The notes under the pieces were generated by a model. That model saw only the letters and a list, made by a program, of their open reading frames with translations. It did no database searches and was not told the DNA's origin. From a candidate division WS6 bacterium GW2011_GWC2_36_7 (GTDB taxonomy: Bacteria > Patescibacteriota > Dojkabacteria > SC72), in NCBI GenBank assembly GCA_000991805.1, contig LBSF01000015.1, positions 1 through 18,454 on the forward strand: a stretch of 18,454 bases of DNA, in the 5' to 3' direction. Positions 1 through 6,866 of this stretch are shown in pieces. Made by a program: the position numbers and the translations under genes. Within the stretch, counting starts at the first letter, position 1, and each line of letters starts with the position of its first letter.

Positions 1-1827
1 AACAAAATCATATACAGAAGAAGCAAAGCTAATTTCCTTGATATTAAAATTCCATACTTTAAAAGAGGGGGTATCGCTAAACAATGGGTATATGGGTATA
101 CATTTGTATTAAGCCATTTCAGTAAAGACCTCACTCAAGTAGTTGCAGGAAGCCGAGATGTCTTTGGAATCGGACATGAAGAAGAGATTGAAAATCTGGT
201 ATCCGTGTTAGGTAAAATTTCAAACAAAAATGCGCTTCTAATTGGCGAAGCTGGAGTAGGGAAATCAAGCCTCATACTTGGTGTGGCACAAAGAATTAAC
301 ACAGCTGACGTTCCGATACAACTCAAAGACAAAAGAGTTGTTCAATTAGATATCAACGGATTAATCGCACAATCATCAGGAGAGAAAAGTCTGGAACAGT
401 TAATTATTAAATCCATGGAAGAGCTTGGAAATGCTGGCAATACAATTTTGTACATAGATGAGATGCAAGAATTAATACCCGCCAAAGCGGAGGAATCAGG
501 TCAGTCAATCGCGGGCATATTGCTTCCATACATAATGGGCAGTAAGTTCCCGATAATCGGTACAATCAATTATGCAGATTACAAAAAGTATTTTTACAGT
601 AACGAGTCTCTAAGACAAAGTTTTACAAATATTGAGGTAAAAGAAGTTAGCACAACAGACACATTAAAGATATTGGAGACTAAAGTTGCAGAATTAGAAG
701 CAAACTTCTCTTGCTACATTACTTTCCCCGCATTGGTAGCTTCTGTAGAGTTAGCGCAAAGGTATATCAGAGATAGAAAGTTACCAAGTAGTGCAGTACA
801 AACAATAGAAGCAACCTGCTCATGGGCACAATCTAACAATATTCAAAAGATTACATCTGAACATGTGTCAAAGGCGATCTCTATTCAGAAGAATATAAAT
901 ATAACGGAGGTCGATCAAGAGGAGAGTAATAGATTAAGGAAATTAGAGGAAAATATTAAATCAAAGATTATTGGACAGGATGAGGCCGTTATTGCCATCA
1001 CCGAGGCTCTCAGAAGAGCAAGAACTGATGTAAGGAACCCCGACAAGCCAATGGGGACATTCTTGCTCATTGGCCCAACAGGTGTTGGTAAAACATACTT
1101 GGCAAAAGTAGTAGGAGAAGAATTCTTTGGAAACAAACAAGACATTATCCGAGTCGATATGTCTGAATACCAAGATATCTCTAGTATAGATAAATTTCTT
1201 GGATCCTCATCACAAACCAATATCATGGGACAATCACAAATTACACTAGTTGACAGAGTCAAATCTAACCCATACACAGTAGTACTCTTTGATGAAATTG
1301 AAAAAGCGCATCCTGATATACTCAACCTCTTCTTACAGATATTTGACGAAGGTAGACTCACAAGTGCCGCTGGAGAAACTGTTGATTTCACCAATACCAT
1401 AATCATATGTACAAGTAATATTGGAAGCCAAATCCTTCTTGATGCCCTAGAAAAAGATGAATCCCTTTGGGGAGAAGCAAAGAACAGAGCATTGATGGAA
1501 CTTAGGCAATATCTTAGACCAGAGCTACTGAATCGATTCGATAAAGTAATTGTATTTGCACCACATGATATTAACAACTTAACTCAGATCGCAGATCTCT
1601 TACTTGCGGAATTAGCGAAAAGACTCGCTGACAAAGGCATAATAATCAAATGGAATAACCAAATCCCTATGTTAATTGCCAACAAATCAAATGAACCTGG
1701 GATGGGAGCAAGACCAATGAAGCGATACATTCAAGATAGGATCGAGGGAGAAATCGCAAAAGAAATGATCGAAGGAAACCTCAAATCAGGAGCCGAGATA
1801 AACATAAGAGAGAGTTGGATTACATAG
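1..1827 (+). CDS. Clp/Hsp100-type double-AAA ATPase, 5' truncated by the window edge
   Basis: The frame is open from base 1, so the true start lies upstream; the GTG at 205 is internal to D1 and is not the start. The visible 608 residues hold two AAA+ domains. D1 has Walker A GEAGVGKS (from about 244) and Walker B ILYIDEMQEL (about 445-474). D2 starts at IIGQDEAV (about 970), with Walker A GPTGVGKT (about 1072-1095), Walker B VVLFDEIEKAHPD, sensor TSNIGS, arginine finger RPELLNRFD and sensor-2 GARPMKR. The layout is that of ClpA/ClpB/ClpC unfoldases, which thread proteins through a hexamer pore. Oddities: no coiled-coil M-domain between D1 and D2; no IGF/IGL-type ClpP-docking loop after TSNIGS; KYRG of the D1 pore loop reads QSSG; GYVG of the D2 pore loop is replaced (1201-1230); the D1 arginine fingers (ERRF) read RQSF. 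Family membership is firm; a normal unfoldase or ClpP-partner role is doubtful. Confidence 0.9.
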   Translation, partial: NKIIYRRSKANFLDIKIPYFKRGGIAKQWVYGYTFVLSHFSKDLTQVVAGSRDVFGIGHEEEIENLVSVLGKISNKNALLIGEAGVGKSSLILGVAQRINTADVPIQLKDKRVVQLDINGLIAQSSGEKSLEQLIIKSMEELGNAGNTILYIDEMQELIPAKAEESGQSIAGILLPYIMGSKFPIIGTINYADYKKYFYSNESLRQSFTNIEVKEVSTTDTLKILETKVAELEANFSCYITFPALVASVELAQRYIRDRKLPSSAVQTIEATCSWAQSNNIQKITSEHVSKAISIQKNINITEVDQEESNRLRKLEENIKSKIIGQDEAVIAITEALRRARTDVRNPDKPMGTFLLIGPTGVGKTYLAKVVGEEFFGNKQDIIRVDMSEYQDISSIDKFLGSSSQTNIMGQSQITLVDRVKSNPYTVVLFDEIEKAHPDILNLFLQIFDEGRLTSAAGETVDFTNTIIICTSNIGSQILLDALEKDESLWGEAKNRALMELRQYLRPELLNRFDKVIVFAPHDINNLTQIADLLLAELAKRLADKGIIIKWNNQIPMLIANKSNEPGMGARPMKRYIQDRIEGEIAKEMIEGNLKSGAEINIRESWIT

Positions 1828-1830
1828 CTG

Positions 1831-1859
1831 TTGAAAAAGAGTTATATATCGAATATAAT
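1831..1859 (+). promoter_or_regulatory. Sigma70-type promoter of the rpmF-nusB-rnc cluster
   Basis: The -35 box TTGAAA (1831-1836, 5/6 to consensus) lies 17 nt from a perfect -10 box TATAAT (1854-1859). The expected start of transcription is near 1866, giving a leader of about 24 nt before rpmF. It begins just after the clp stop codon, with no terminator between, so the ribosomal cluster gets its own start but may also receive read-through. Confidence 0.75.
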
Positions 1860-1889
1860 CCAAGATTGATAATATAAATATTTAAAGCA

Positions 1890-2069
1890 ATGGGAGCACT
1901 TCCAAAAAGAAAAATTTCAAGCAGTGTACGTGGACAAAGAAGATCACACAACGCCTTGAAAGTAACAGGTATGTCTAAATGTTCTAAATGTGGAAACGTA
2001 AAGCGAGAACATTTTGCATGCCCATCATGTGGATTCTACAAAGAGAAAAAAGAAACTAAAAAATCTTAA
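1890..2069 (+). CDS. rpmF: 50S ribosomal protein L32
   Basis: A 59-residue protein starting MGALPKRKIS, close to the L32 consensus start M-A-V-P-K-R-K. A basic stretch RGQRRSHNALK follows, then a zinc ribbon CSKC-x9-CPSC and an aromatic/basic tail GFYKEK. L32 is a small protein of the large ribosomal subunit; this is the zinc-binding (four-Cys) form, not the Cys-less form some bacteria induce under zinc limitation. The start is fixed by the conserved N-terminus; there is no Shine-Dalgarno sequence, only an AT-rich leader. It is first in a translation/RNA cluster, with nusB starting 6 nt after its stop. Length and motif order match the family. Confidence 0.95.
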   Translation: MGALPKRKISSSVRGQRRSHNALKVTGMSKCSKCGNVKREHFACPSCGFYKEKKETKKS

Positions 2070-2075
2070 TAAAAT

Positions 2076-2510
2076 ATGAAAAGAGCATCTGACCCAAGAC
2101 ATCTCGCAAGAATATTAGCATTGCAGAGACTTTTCTCTAGCTATTTTAACAGCGGAAATCAGGATGTTGCAGAGGTACCAATTGAACATTTAACCGAATT
2201 AGATGAAATAGAAGAGTACAACACAGACCTTTTAAATGGAATAGTTGATGGCGTAAATAACCAAAGAGAAGAAATTGACAATCTAATTACCAAATATGCA
2301 CCTCAATGGCCAATCTCACAGATGAAATTAGTTGATTTACAAATACTTCGAATTGCTATTTTAGAAGGATTTATTGGGAAAATAACTCCTCCAAAAGTTG
2401 CAATAGACGAAGCAATTGAAATAGCAAAGGATTTTGGTGGAGATTCAAGTGGAAAATTTGTGAATGGGGTACTAGGAGCAATATATGAACAAGCAAAAAA
2501 AGATGAATAA
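2076..2510 (+). CDS. nusB: Transcription antitermination factor NusB
   Basis: 144 residues, the usual NusB length, all-helical. The N-terminal [20 protein letters not shown] matches the family's RxxAxxxLYxxD-like helix. The C-terminal half has the conserved pattern [16 protein letters not shown], then [17 protein letters not shown] and [13 protein letters not shown]. NusB with NusE (S10) binds boxA RNA and stabilises antiterminating transcription of rRNA operons. The gene sits between rpmF and rnc; its last 8 nt (ATGAATAA) overlap the preferred rnc start, suggesting translational coupling. No Shine-Dalgarno is visible. Confidence 0.93.
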   Translation: MKRASDPRHLARILALQRLFSSYFNSGNQDVAEVPIEHLTELDEIEEYNTDLLNGIVDGVNNQREEIDNLITKYAPQWPISQMKLVDLQILRIAILEGFIGKITPPKVAIDEAIEIAKDFGGDSSGKFVNGVLGAIYEQAKKDE

Positions 2511-3210
2511 CTATGAAGCAATTGAAGAAAAATTAGGTATCGTATTTCAAGATAAAAGTCTTTTAGATATTGCGCTTACACACAGATCATACCTAAATGA
2601 ACATAAGGAAGTTTCTTTACAGAACAATGAACGAATCGAGTTTCTTGGAGACGCAGTTTTAGAATTAATCATATCTTCATATCTTTTCAAAGAATATCCC
2701 AACAAACCAGAAGGTGATTTAACCAATATCCGTGCCGCATTAGTTAGAACAGAGAGTCTAGCAGAAGAATCAAGGAATCTCGGGATAGGAGAATACCTCA
2801 GAATGTCAAAGGGCGAGAAAGAATCAGGCGGTAGGGATAAAGACTATCTCTTAGCGAATACTTTTGAAGCCGTACTCGGAGCTATATATCAAGACCAAGG
2901 TTTTGATGTTTGTAAAACATATATAGAAAGAACACTCCTAATGAAAGCCGATCGAATTGTTGAGAACAATCTCTTCATTGATCCAAAGACTCAAGCTCAA
3001 GAAATAATTCAGGCCAAGTTTAAAGTTACACCAATCTATGAAGTTTTAAAGCAAGATGGACCAGATCATGATAAAACCTTTACTGTTGCGTTGAAGATAA
3101 ATAATAAACAAATTGCATCAGGTACTGGCTCTAGCAAACAGAAAGCGGAAGAAGCTGCAGCGAAAGAAACTGTAAATTTGTTAGAAAATCAAGCTAATCC
3201 CTTGAATTAA
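2503..3210 (+). CDS. rnc: Ribonuclease III
   Basis: Double-stranded-RNA endonuclease that matures rRNA and cleaves structured mRNAs. The N-terminal catalytic domain has the signature [13 protein letters not shown], with acidic residues E43, E46 and D50 counted from this start. A second catalytic segment [11 protein letters not shown] supplies the metal-binding Glu; the preceding position, often Asp, is Asn here, as in many family members. A double-stranded RNA-binding domain follows from about residue 160 to the end ([13 protein letters not shown] to [14 protein letters not shown]). I prefer ATG 2503, giving [12 protein letters not shown], because its 8-nt ATGAATAA overlap with the nusB stop repeats the pilM/pilN junction and fits the family N-terminus. 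ATG 2485 (six more residues) is possible and has an AGGAG at 2474-2478. Confidence 0.95.
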   Translation: MNNYEAIEEKLGIVFQDKSLLDIALTHRSYLNEHKEVSLQNNERIEFLGDAVLELIISSYLFKEYPNKPEGDLTNIRAALVRTESLAEESRNLGIGEYLRMSKGEKESGGRDKDYLLANTFEAVLGAIYQDQGFDVCKTYIERTLLMKADRIVENNLFIDPKTQAQEIIQAKFKVTPIYEVLKQDGPDHDKTFTVALKINNKQIASGTGSSKQKAEEAAAKETVNLLENQANPLN

Positions 3211-3230
3211 TGTATTTCATTTGATAGAAT
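3202..3230 (+). promoter_or_regulatory. Promoter of rpsP, probably giving a leaderless transcript
   Basis: The -35 box TTGAAT (3202-3207, 4/6) is separated by 17 nt from the -10 box TAGAAT (3225-3230, 5/6). The -10 is preceded by TG (TGATAGAAT), an extended -10. It ends 7 nt before the rpsP ATG at 3238, so transcription should begin at or next to the start codon. The -35 overlaps the last codons of rnc. Confidence 0.6.
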
Positions 3231-3237
3231 TCTCGTT

Positions 3238-3537
3238 ATGTTAAAAATAAGACTAAAAAGAACAGGAAGAAGAGCTCAACCACATTACAAGATTGTTGTC
3301 ATGCAAGACAGCAAACCTAGAGATGGGAAAGCTATTGCTGAGATTGGATATTACAATCCAAGAACTAATCCAACAACATTTGAAGTTGATAAGGAAGAAG
3401 CTGCTAAGTGGCTCAAAAGTGGAGCACAGCCATCTGACACTATTGCTCAATATTTTGTTAAGCTAGGCTTACTTAAGGCCCTCAAAAGAGGCTCTACAAA
3501 GCCAAGCACTGAAAAGAAGACAAAAGAGGAAAAATAG
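3238..3537 (+). CDS. rpsP: 30S ribosomal protein S16
   Basis: 99 residues. MLKIRLKRTGRRAQPHYKIVV is the family N-terminus, followed by the conserved DSKPRDGKAIAEIGYYNP segment and DTIAQYFVKLGLLKAL. The last 15 residues form a Lys/Glu-rich tail, normal for S16. S16 is a primary binding protein in 30S assembly. It is followed by a KH-domain gene as in the common rpsP-khpA arrangement, but rimM and trmD, which often come next, are absent; the pilus locus begins instead. No Shine-Dalgarno precedes the start, consistent with the predicted leaderless transcript. Confidence 0.95.
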   Translation: MLKIRLKRTGRRAQPHYKIVVMQDSKPRDGKAIAEIGYYNPRTNPTTFEVDKEEAAKWLKSGAQPSDTIAQYFVKLGLLKALKRGSTKPSTEKKTKEEK

Positions 3538-3540
3538 TTG

Positions 3541-3546
3541 TATAAT
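3541..3546 (+). promoter_or_regulatory. Possible -10 element upstream of the KH-domain gene
   Basis: A perfect TATAAT follows the rpsP stop codon directly. No convincing -35 box is present at 16-18 nt, so this is a weak call. If used, the 5' leader of about 28 nt would contain the AT-rich hairpin at 3548-3574. Confidence 0.3.
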
Positions 3547-3547
3547 A

Positions 3548-3574
3548 ATTCAAAGTATTTTAATTATTTTGAAT
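3548..3574 (+). other. AT-rich inverted repeat between rpsP and the KH-domain gene
   Basis: ATTCAAA (3548-3554) pairs with TTTGAAT (3568-3574); three inner pairs, including one G-U, bring the stem to about 10 bp with a 7-nt loop. There is no T-tract after it, so it is not a clear terminator. It lies 6 nt before the KH gene ATG and could affect ribosome access. Confidence 0.35.
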
Positions 3575-3580
3575 ACATAA

Positions 3581-3919
3581 ATGAAAGAGCTCCTAGAACA
3601 TATCGTAAAGTCAATCGTAAATCACCCAGATAACGTTGTTATTGATGAAAAAGAAAGCCAAGATTTTCCTGGTTTAACTATTCTTACCATAGATGTTGCT
3701 GAAGATGATAAAGGTGTTGTCATTGGACGAAAGGGTAGAACTATTAATGCAATTCGAGATTTAATAACTATTCATGCCATTAGAAATGACAAGAGAGTCA
3801 AGGTATTAATCAAAGACGATAAGGCCGGTCACCATGATGAGACAGAGGTTTCTCACAATGTAATAGAAGAACAAGTTCCTGTTGTAGACGGAGAGAATAT
3901 GTTAGAGGACGAAATCTAG
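3581..3919 (+). CDS. khpA: KH-domain RNA-binding protein, KhpA (YlqC) family
   Basis: 112 residues with one type II KH fold. The N-terminus MKELLEHIVKSIVNHPD matches KhpA/YlqC, and the RNA-binding GxxG loop is GRKG at residues 49-52 (VVIGRKGRTINAIRDLI). KhpA proteins are small RNA chaperones that often pair with KhpB/Jag and lie next to rpsP, as here. The core of about 78 residues is followed by about 34 extra acidic residues (DETEVSHNVIEEQ to MLEDEI), longer than typical members. The stop codon overlaps the pilO stop on the other strand (shared CTAG, 3916-3919), leaving no room for a terminator between the converging units. Confidence 0.88.
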   Translation: MKELLEHIVKSIVNHPDNVVIDEKESQDFPGLTILTIDVAEDDKGVVIGRKGRTINAIRDLITIHAIRNDKRVKVLIKDDKAGHHDETEVSHNVIEEQVPVVDGENMLEDEI

Positions 3920-4632
3920 TCTAGCTGACTCGCTTTACTTTCAAATACACTAACTATATCTGCGAATTTGCTATATGGTGTGAATGCTGAATACATATCA
4001 ACACTACTTGTAACTACAGGTACATAATATCCCGTTACAGTCAGACTTATCTCCCAGATATTGTTCAATTCTTCTAAATCTAGATTTTCAATTGTAATAA
4101 TATATGGAGAAACAGAATACAAACTGTTGAGGAAGTCTAATGTATTAGTTAATGTCCCTTGGTATGCCAATGGACCACTTACTCCAAGAATATAATTCCC
4201 ATCACTCGTCTCACCTTGTGTATTGATTTTAATATCTCCAGCAGAAATCTCGGAAGAGGTAAGTCCTTTCTCGGATGCCAAGTTGTCTATATAGTACATA
4301 AAACTAGAAACCTTCAATGTATTAGGAATAACTTTTTGAGCATTAATCAAATCACTCTGAAGAATACCTTCATCCATAGAATTTAAGGTCGTTTCAAGAT
4401 CACTTAACTGTTTTTCCTTATTAATAACTTCTGCATGCTCAGACTGAAATGATATTGCCTTCTGGATCATTGGAACAAATACAAATACACCTAATATAAC
4501 AAGAACAACCACAACTAAAATTGGGATTATGATATCCGTTACTTTCAGTCGAGTTTTCTTAACTCTTTCACTGATAGCTTCGATCTCTTTTTTTGTTTTA
4601 TCTGCATTTATAGCATTTGTAACTATTGGCAT
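3916..4632 (-). CDS. pilO: PilO-like type IV pilus alignment protein
   Basis: 238 residues, bitopic inner-membrane protein. A short cytoplasmic N-terminus with basic KKTRLKVTD is followed by one transmembrane helix (about residues 33-55, rich in Val/Ile/Leu), then a predicted coiled coil (about 58-95, QSEHAEVINKEKQLSDLETT) and a C-terminal alpha/beta domain. This is the PilO/GspM plan; PilO pairs with PilN and links PilM to the platform. Sequence identity to classical PilO is low, so the name rests on topology and on its place after pilM and pilN. The gap to pilN is 3 nt, consistent with co-translation. It is the last gene of the pilus unit. Confidence 0.75.
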   Translation of the reverse strand: MPIVTNAINADKTKKEIEAISERVKKTRLKVTDIIIPILVVVVLVILGVFVFVPMIQKAISFQSEHAEVINKEKQLSDLETTLNSMDEGILQSDLINAQKVIPNTLKVSSFMYYIDNLASEKGLTSSEISAGDIKINTQGETSDGNYILGVSGPLAYQGTLTNTLDFLNSLYSVSPYIITIENLDLEELNNIWEISLTVTGYYVPVVTSSVDMYSAFTPYSKFADIVSVFESKASQLD

Positions 4633-4635
4633 TGT

Positions 4636-5337
4636 TTAATTAGTAGAACTTAAAAACTCTTTCATTATCAATTTCCCCTTAAAGGTAAACCTAACGTAAT
4701 TATTCCCATTCCCAACACTTTGGAGTGTAACTGTGTCCATCTTGGGATCATTGCTAAGTAAGTACCAAAACTTTGAAACATTTTCCATATCCGAGGAATT
4801 TCCTTCTATCGCAAAGGATAAATCATTTCCTACAGAAAACTTGGTAATCTTTGAGGTTCCACTCTTATTTGCAACCGTATTTAGATAATCGACAACACTC
4901 TTTGGCGAATATGCCTCACCAAGAACTTTGTCATACAACTTAACTCTTTCAGTAATCTCATTACTAGATATCATCTTTTGTGTCATCTTTGTTAGCTTAG
5001 CCTCATATATTTTAAGCTTGTCTTTTTCATTGTTAAGAGCCATTCTTGAAACAATATTAAATCCTACGATCAGTATTGATACGACGACTAGAATCAAAAG
5101 ACTTGTTATGGATCCAACATTGAGCTTCTTCTTTTTTTCAGCAACAACTACTTCTTCCTTAGATAGAGTAGGGATAAGATTAACACCCGCCTCTGCCATG
5201 ATGTTTTCGTATCCTGGTTTTGGCGCAGATTCTCTAGGAGCAACAGGAGCTTTAGCCTGAGTATCAGTCTTAGCAGGGACTTTTTGATCCACAACCTTCG
5301 CTTCTTGAGTTTTTATTTCCGGTTCTTGTTTATTCAT
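4636..5337 (-). CDS. pilN: PilN-like type IV pilus assembly protein with N-terminal extension
   Basis: 233 residues. The motif VNLIP (52-56) matches the INLLP element by which PilN binds PilM. In classical PilN this is at the extreme N-terminus; here about 50 Lys/Pro/Ala/Gln-rich, probably disordered residues precede it. One transmembrane helix (about 76-98) follows a basic KKKKLN, then a coiled-coil segment (NEKDKLKIYEAKLTKMTQK) and a C-terminal ferredoxin-like periplasmic-side domain. The start codon lies in an 8-nt ATGAATAA overlap with the pilM stop, supporting coupled translation and stoichiometric complex formation. The extended N-terminus depends on ATG 5337; a later start would still leave VNLIP deep inside unless it began near M47. 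Confidence 0.8.
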   Translation of the reverse strand: MNKQEPEIKTQEAKVVDQKVPAKTDTQAKAPVAPRESAPKPGYENIMAEAGVNLIPTLSKEEVVVAEKKKKLNVGSITSLLILVVVSILIVGFNIVSRMALNNEKDKLKIYEAKLTKMTQKMISSNEITERVKLYDKVLGEAYSPKSVVDYLNTVANKSGTSKITKFSVGNDLSFAIEGNSSDMENVSKFWYLLSNDPKMDTVTLQSVGNGNNYVRFTFKGKLIMKEFLSSTN

Positions 5338-6361
5338 CTTTTAATGCAAGCCCAATAGCAACAGAGTATGATGGGCCACTCTTTGTTATTATATCTTTAA
5401 ATTTATTATCAACTTTTACAGCATTCCATGGTGTAGCAATAGAGACATTAACACCCAAACTTTTTGCCACATACTCCATTAATCCAGGAAGTAGAGCACC
5501 ATCACCGTTAAGGATATAGTCCATGGGAGCAGCTACTAATGTTTTATTTTTGTAGAACTCTATTCCTCTTCTTACCTCAACCAATATGGATTCAACGATA
5601 GGGGAGAGAACATTGTAGATTTTGCCTTCTAAGACATTTTCTACAACACCATAGTTTCGCTTAAATTCTTCCGCTCTGGAATATTCAAAATTGAATTTAT
5701 TCACAATTGATTGTGTTAAAGAATCAGAACCAATTGCTATGCTTTGCGAAAAGACCAAATAGCCCTCTGAAAGAATACTCATATCCGTACTATTTGCACC
5801 AAAATCAAGCATAACTAGGTCTTTTTTCTTAGTAGCACGGTACATTGCTCTTCCCATTGCGACAGATTCAGTCTCTATTGCTGCAAGTTCTAATCCTGCA
5901 TTCATAGCGACATTGATATAGATATCGATAATTTTACGAGGTGCAGCGACGAGAAGTACTCTTGGCGCATTCTTGGCCTGGTTAAACCCAATAGTGATGT
6001 AACTAAGTTGTACTTCATCAAGAGGCATTGGAATATATTGTTTTGCTTCAAAGTAAACAGCATCTTTGAGTTCTTCAAGTTTTACACCTGGGAATTCCAA
6101 GAATCTTGTAAATACTGAGAATTCTGGTAAGGCCATTACTACAGATTTATTTCTAATCTTTGAGGAATCATAAAGCTTCTTTAATACATCCGAGAGTTTA
6201 GTTTGATCGGCTTTATCCTCACTATTGATTACTCCTCTTGGAGTGATTTGAGATCCAAGATTTACAAGCTCTGGAAAGTCAGATGATATGTTTTTTAACT
6301 CAACAGCTTTCACTGAATGAGTCCCAAAATCTATACCTACATGATCGGGCAGCTTAGCCAT
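5330..6361 (-). CDS. pilM: PilM, actin-like ATP-binding type IV pilus protein
   Basis: 343 residues, normal for PilM. It is a cytoplasmic FtsA/actin-fold protein that binds ATP and the N-terminus of PilN. Phosphate-1 motif: IDFGTHSVKAVEL (residues 10-22). Phosphate-2 motif: LDFGANSTDMSIL (185-197). Adenosine motif: LNGDGALLPGL (284-294), with GDG in place of the usual GGG/GGA. The segment FEAKQYIPMPLDEVQLSY is typical of the PilM family. It heads the pilM-pilN-pilO block; the 56-bp gap before it is AT-rich with no clear promoter, so it may be co-transcribed with the receiver gene upstream. Confidence 0.93.
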   Translation of the reverse strand: MAKLPDHVGIDFGTHSVKAVELKNISSDFPELVNLGSQITPRGVINSEDKADQTKLSDVLKKLYDSSKIRNKSVVMALPEFSVFTRFLEFPGVKLEELKDAVYFEAKQYIPMPLDEVQLSYITIGFNQAKNAPRVLLVAAPRKIIDIYINVAMNAGLELAAIETESVAMGRAMYRATKKKDLVMLDFGANSTDMSILSEGYLVFSQSIAIGSDSLTQSIVNKFNFEYSRAEEFKRNYGVVENVLEGKIYNVLSPIVESILVEVRRGIEFYKNKTLVAAPMDYILNGDGALLPGLMEYVAKSLGVNVSIATPWNAVKVDNKFKDIITKSGPSYSVAIGLALKDE

Positions 6362-6417
6362 ATTGAGCAGTTTCTTCTAAGTTTAACTTTAATATTTATA
6401 TATAATAACAAAAATCT

Positions 6418-6798
6418 CTATTCTCCTAAATACTTATTCAGTTCTTTAATCAAACCCGCATAATCTATGTCTGTTTTTACAAGGTATGATGATGCTCCAA
6501 GGTCAAATGCCTCTTTTATAACGGCATCACTTGTCATATTTGTAAGTACAATTACAGGAAGATTACCATATTTTTCAGAATTCGCTTTTACGGCCCTTAA
6601 TACTTCCAATCCGTCAACGCCAGGCATCATTAAATCAAGCAATACAAGCTCTACAGTGCCCATCTGCTGAGCCATTACGTCTAAACCGTGATATCCGTCG
6701 CTTGCAGTTAAACAAACGTATCCAGCGGTTTCTACAAGTTCCTTATATGAATCTAAAAGCTGCTTATCATCTTCAACTATTAATATTGTTTTTGCCAT
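6418..6798 (-). CDS. Single-domain (CheY-like) response regulator
   Basis: 126 residues, a receiver domain with no output domain. The acidic pocket is E9, D10, D11 (IVEDD); the phospho-acceptor is D55 (VLLDLMMPG); the switch Thr is T86 (VIVLTNMTS); the conserved Lys is K108 (SYLVKTD). All catalytic positions are present, so it should accept phosphate. Stand-alone receivers near T4P genes (PilG/PilH-like) can tune pilus motors, but no histidine kinase is in this window and the partner is unknown. It sits inside the pilus locus between the prepilins and pilM, with its own promoter and an inverted repeat over that promoter. Confidence 0.92.
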   Translation of the reverse strand: MAKTILIVEDDKQLLDSYKELVETAGYVCLTASDGYHGLDVMAQQMGTVELVLLDLMMPGVDGLEVLRAVKANSEKYGNLPVIVLTNMTSDAVIKEAFDLGASSYLVKTDIDYAGLIKELNKYLGE

Positions 6799-6835
6799 AT
6801 ATTTAAGTAATTAAATTAGAATACATATATACATG

Positions 6836-6866
6836 CATACAGTATAAGCAATTTCTTAACTGTATG
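6836..6866. promoter_or_regulatory. Operator-like inverted repeat over the response-regulator promoter
   Basis: Perfect 8-bp arms CATACAGT (6836-6843) and ACTGTATG (6859-6866) are separated by 15 nt, so arm centres lie about two helical turns apart. The left arm overlaps the -10 box and the right arm reaches into the -35. This geometry suits a dimeric repressor, but no cognate protein is identified and chance cannot be excluded. Confidence 0.4.

Noticed and set aside
205..207. GTG 205 as the start of the Clp-like ATPase
   Set aside because: Conserved D1 sequence (VFGIGHEEEIENLVSVLG) is encoded upstream of it in the same open frame, so the gene begins before the window.
915..1577. 220-codon open frame on the minus strand
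   Set aside because: It is the antisense of the Clp-type ATPase D2 domain, which has a strong family match on the plus strand; the antisense product has no recognisable motif.
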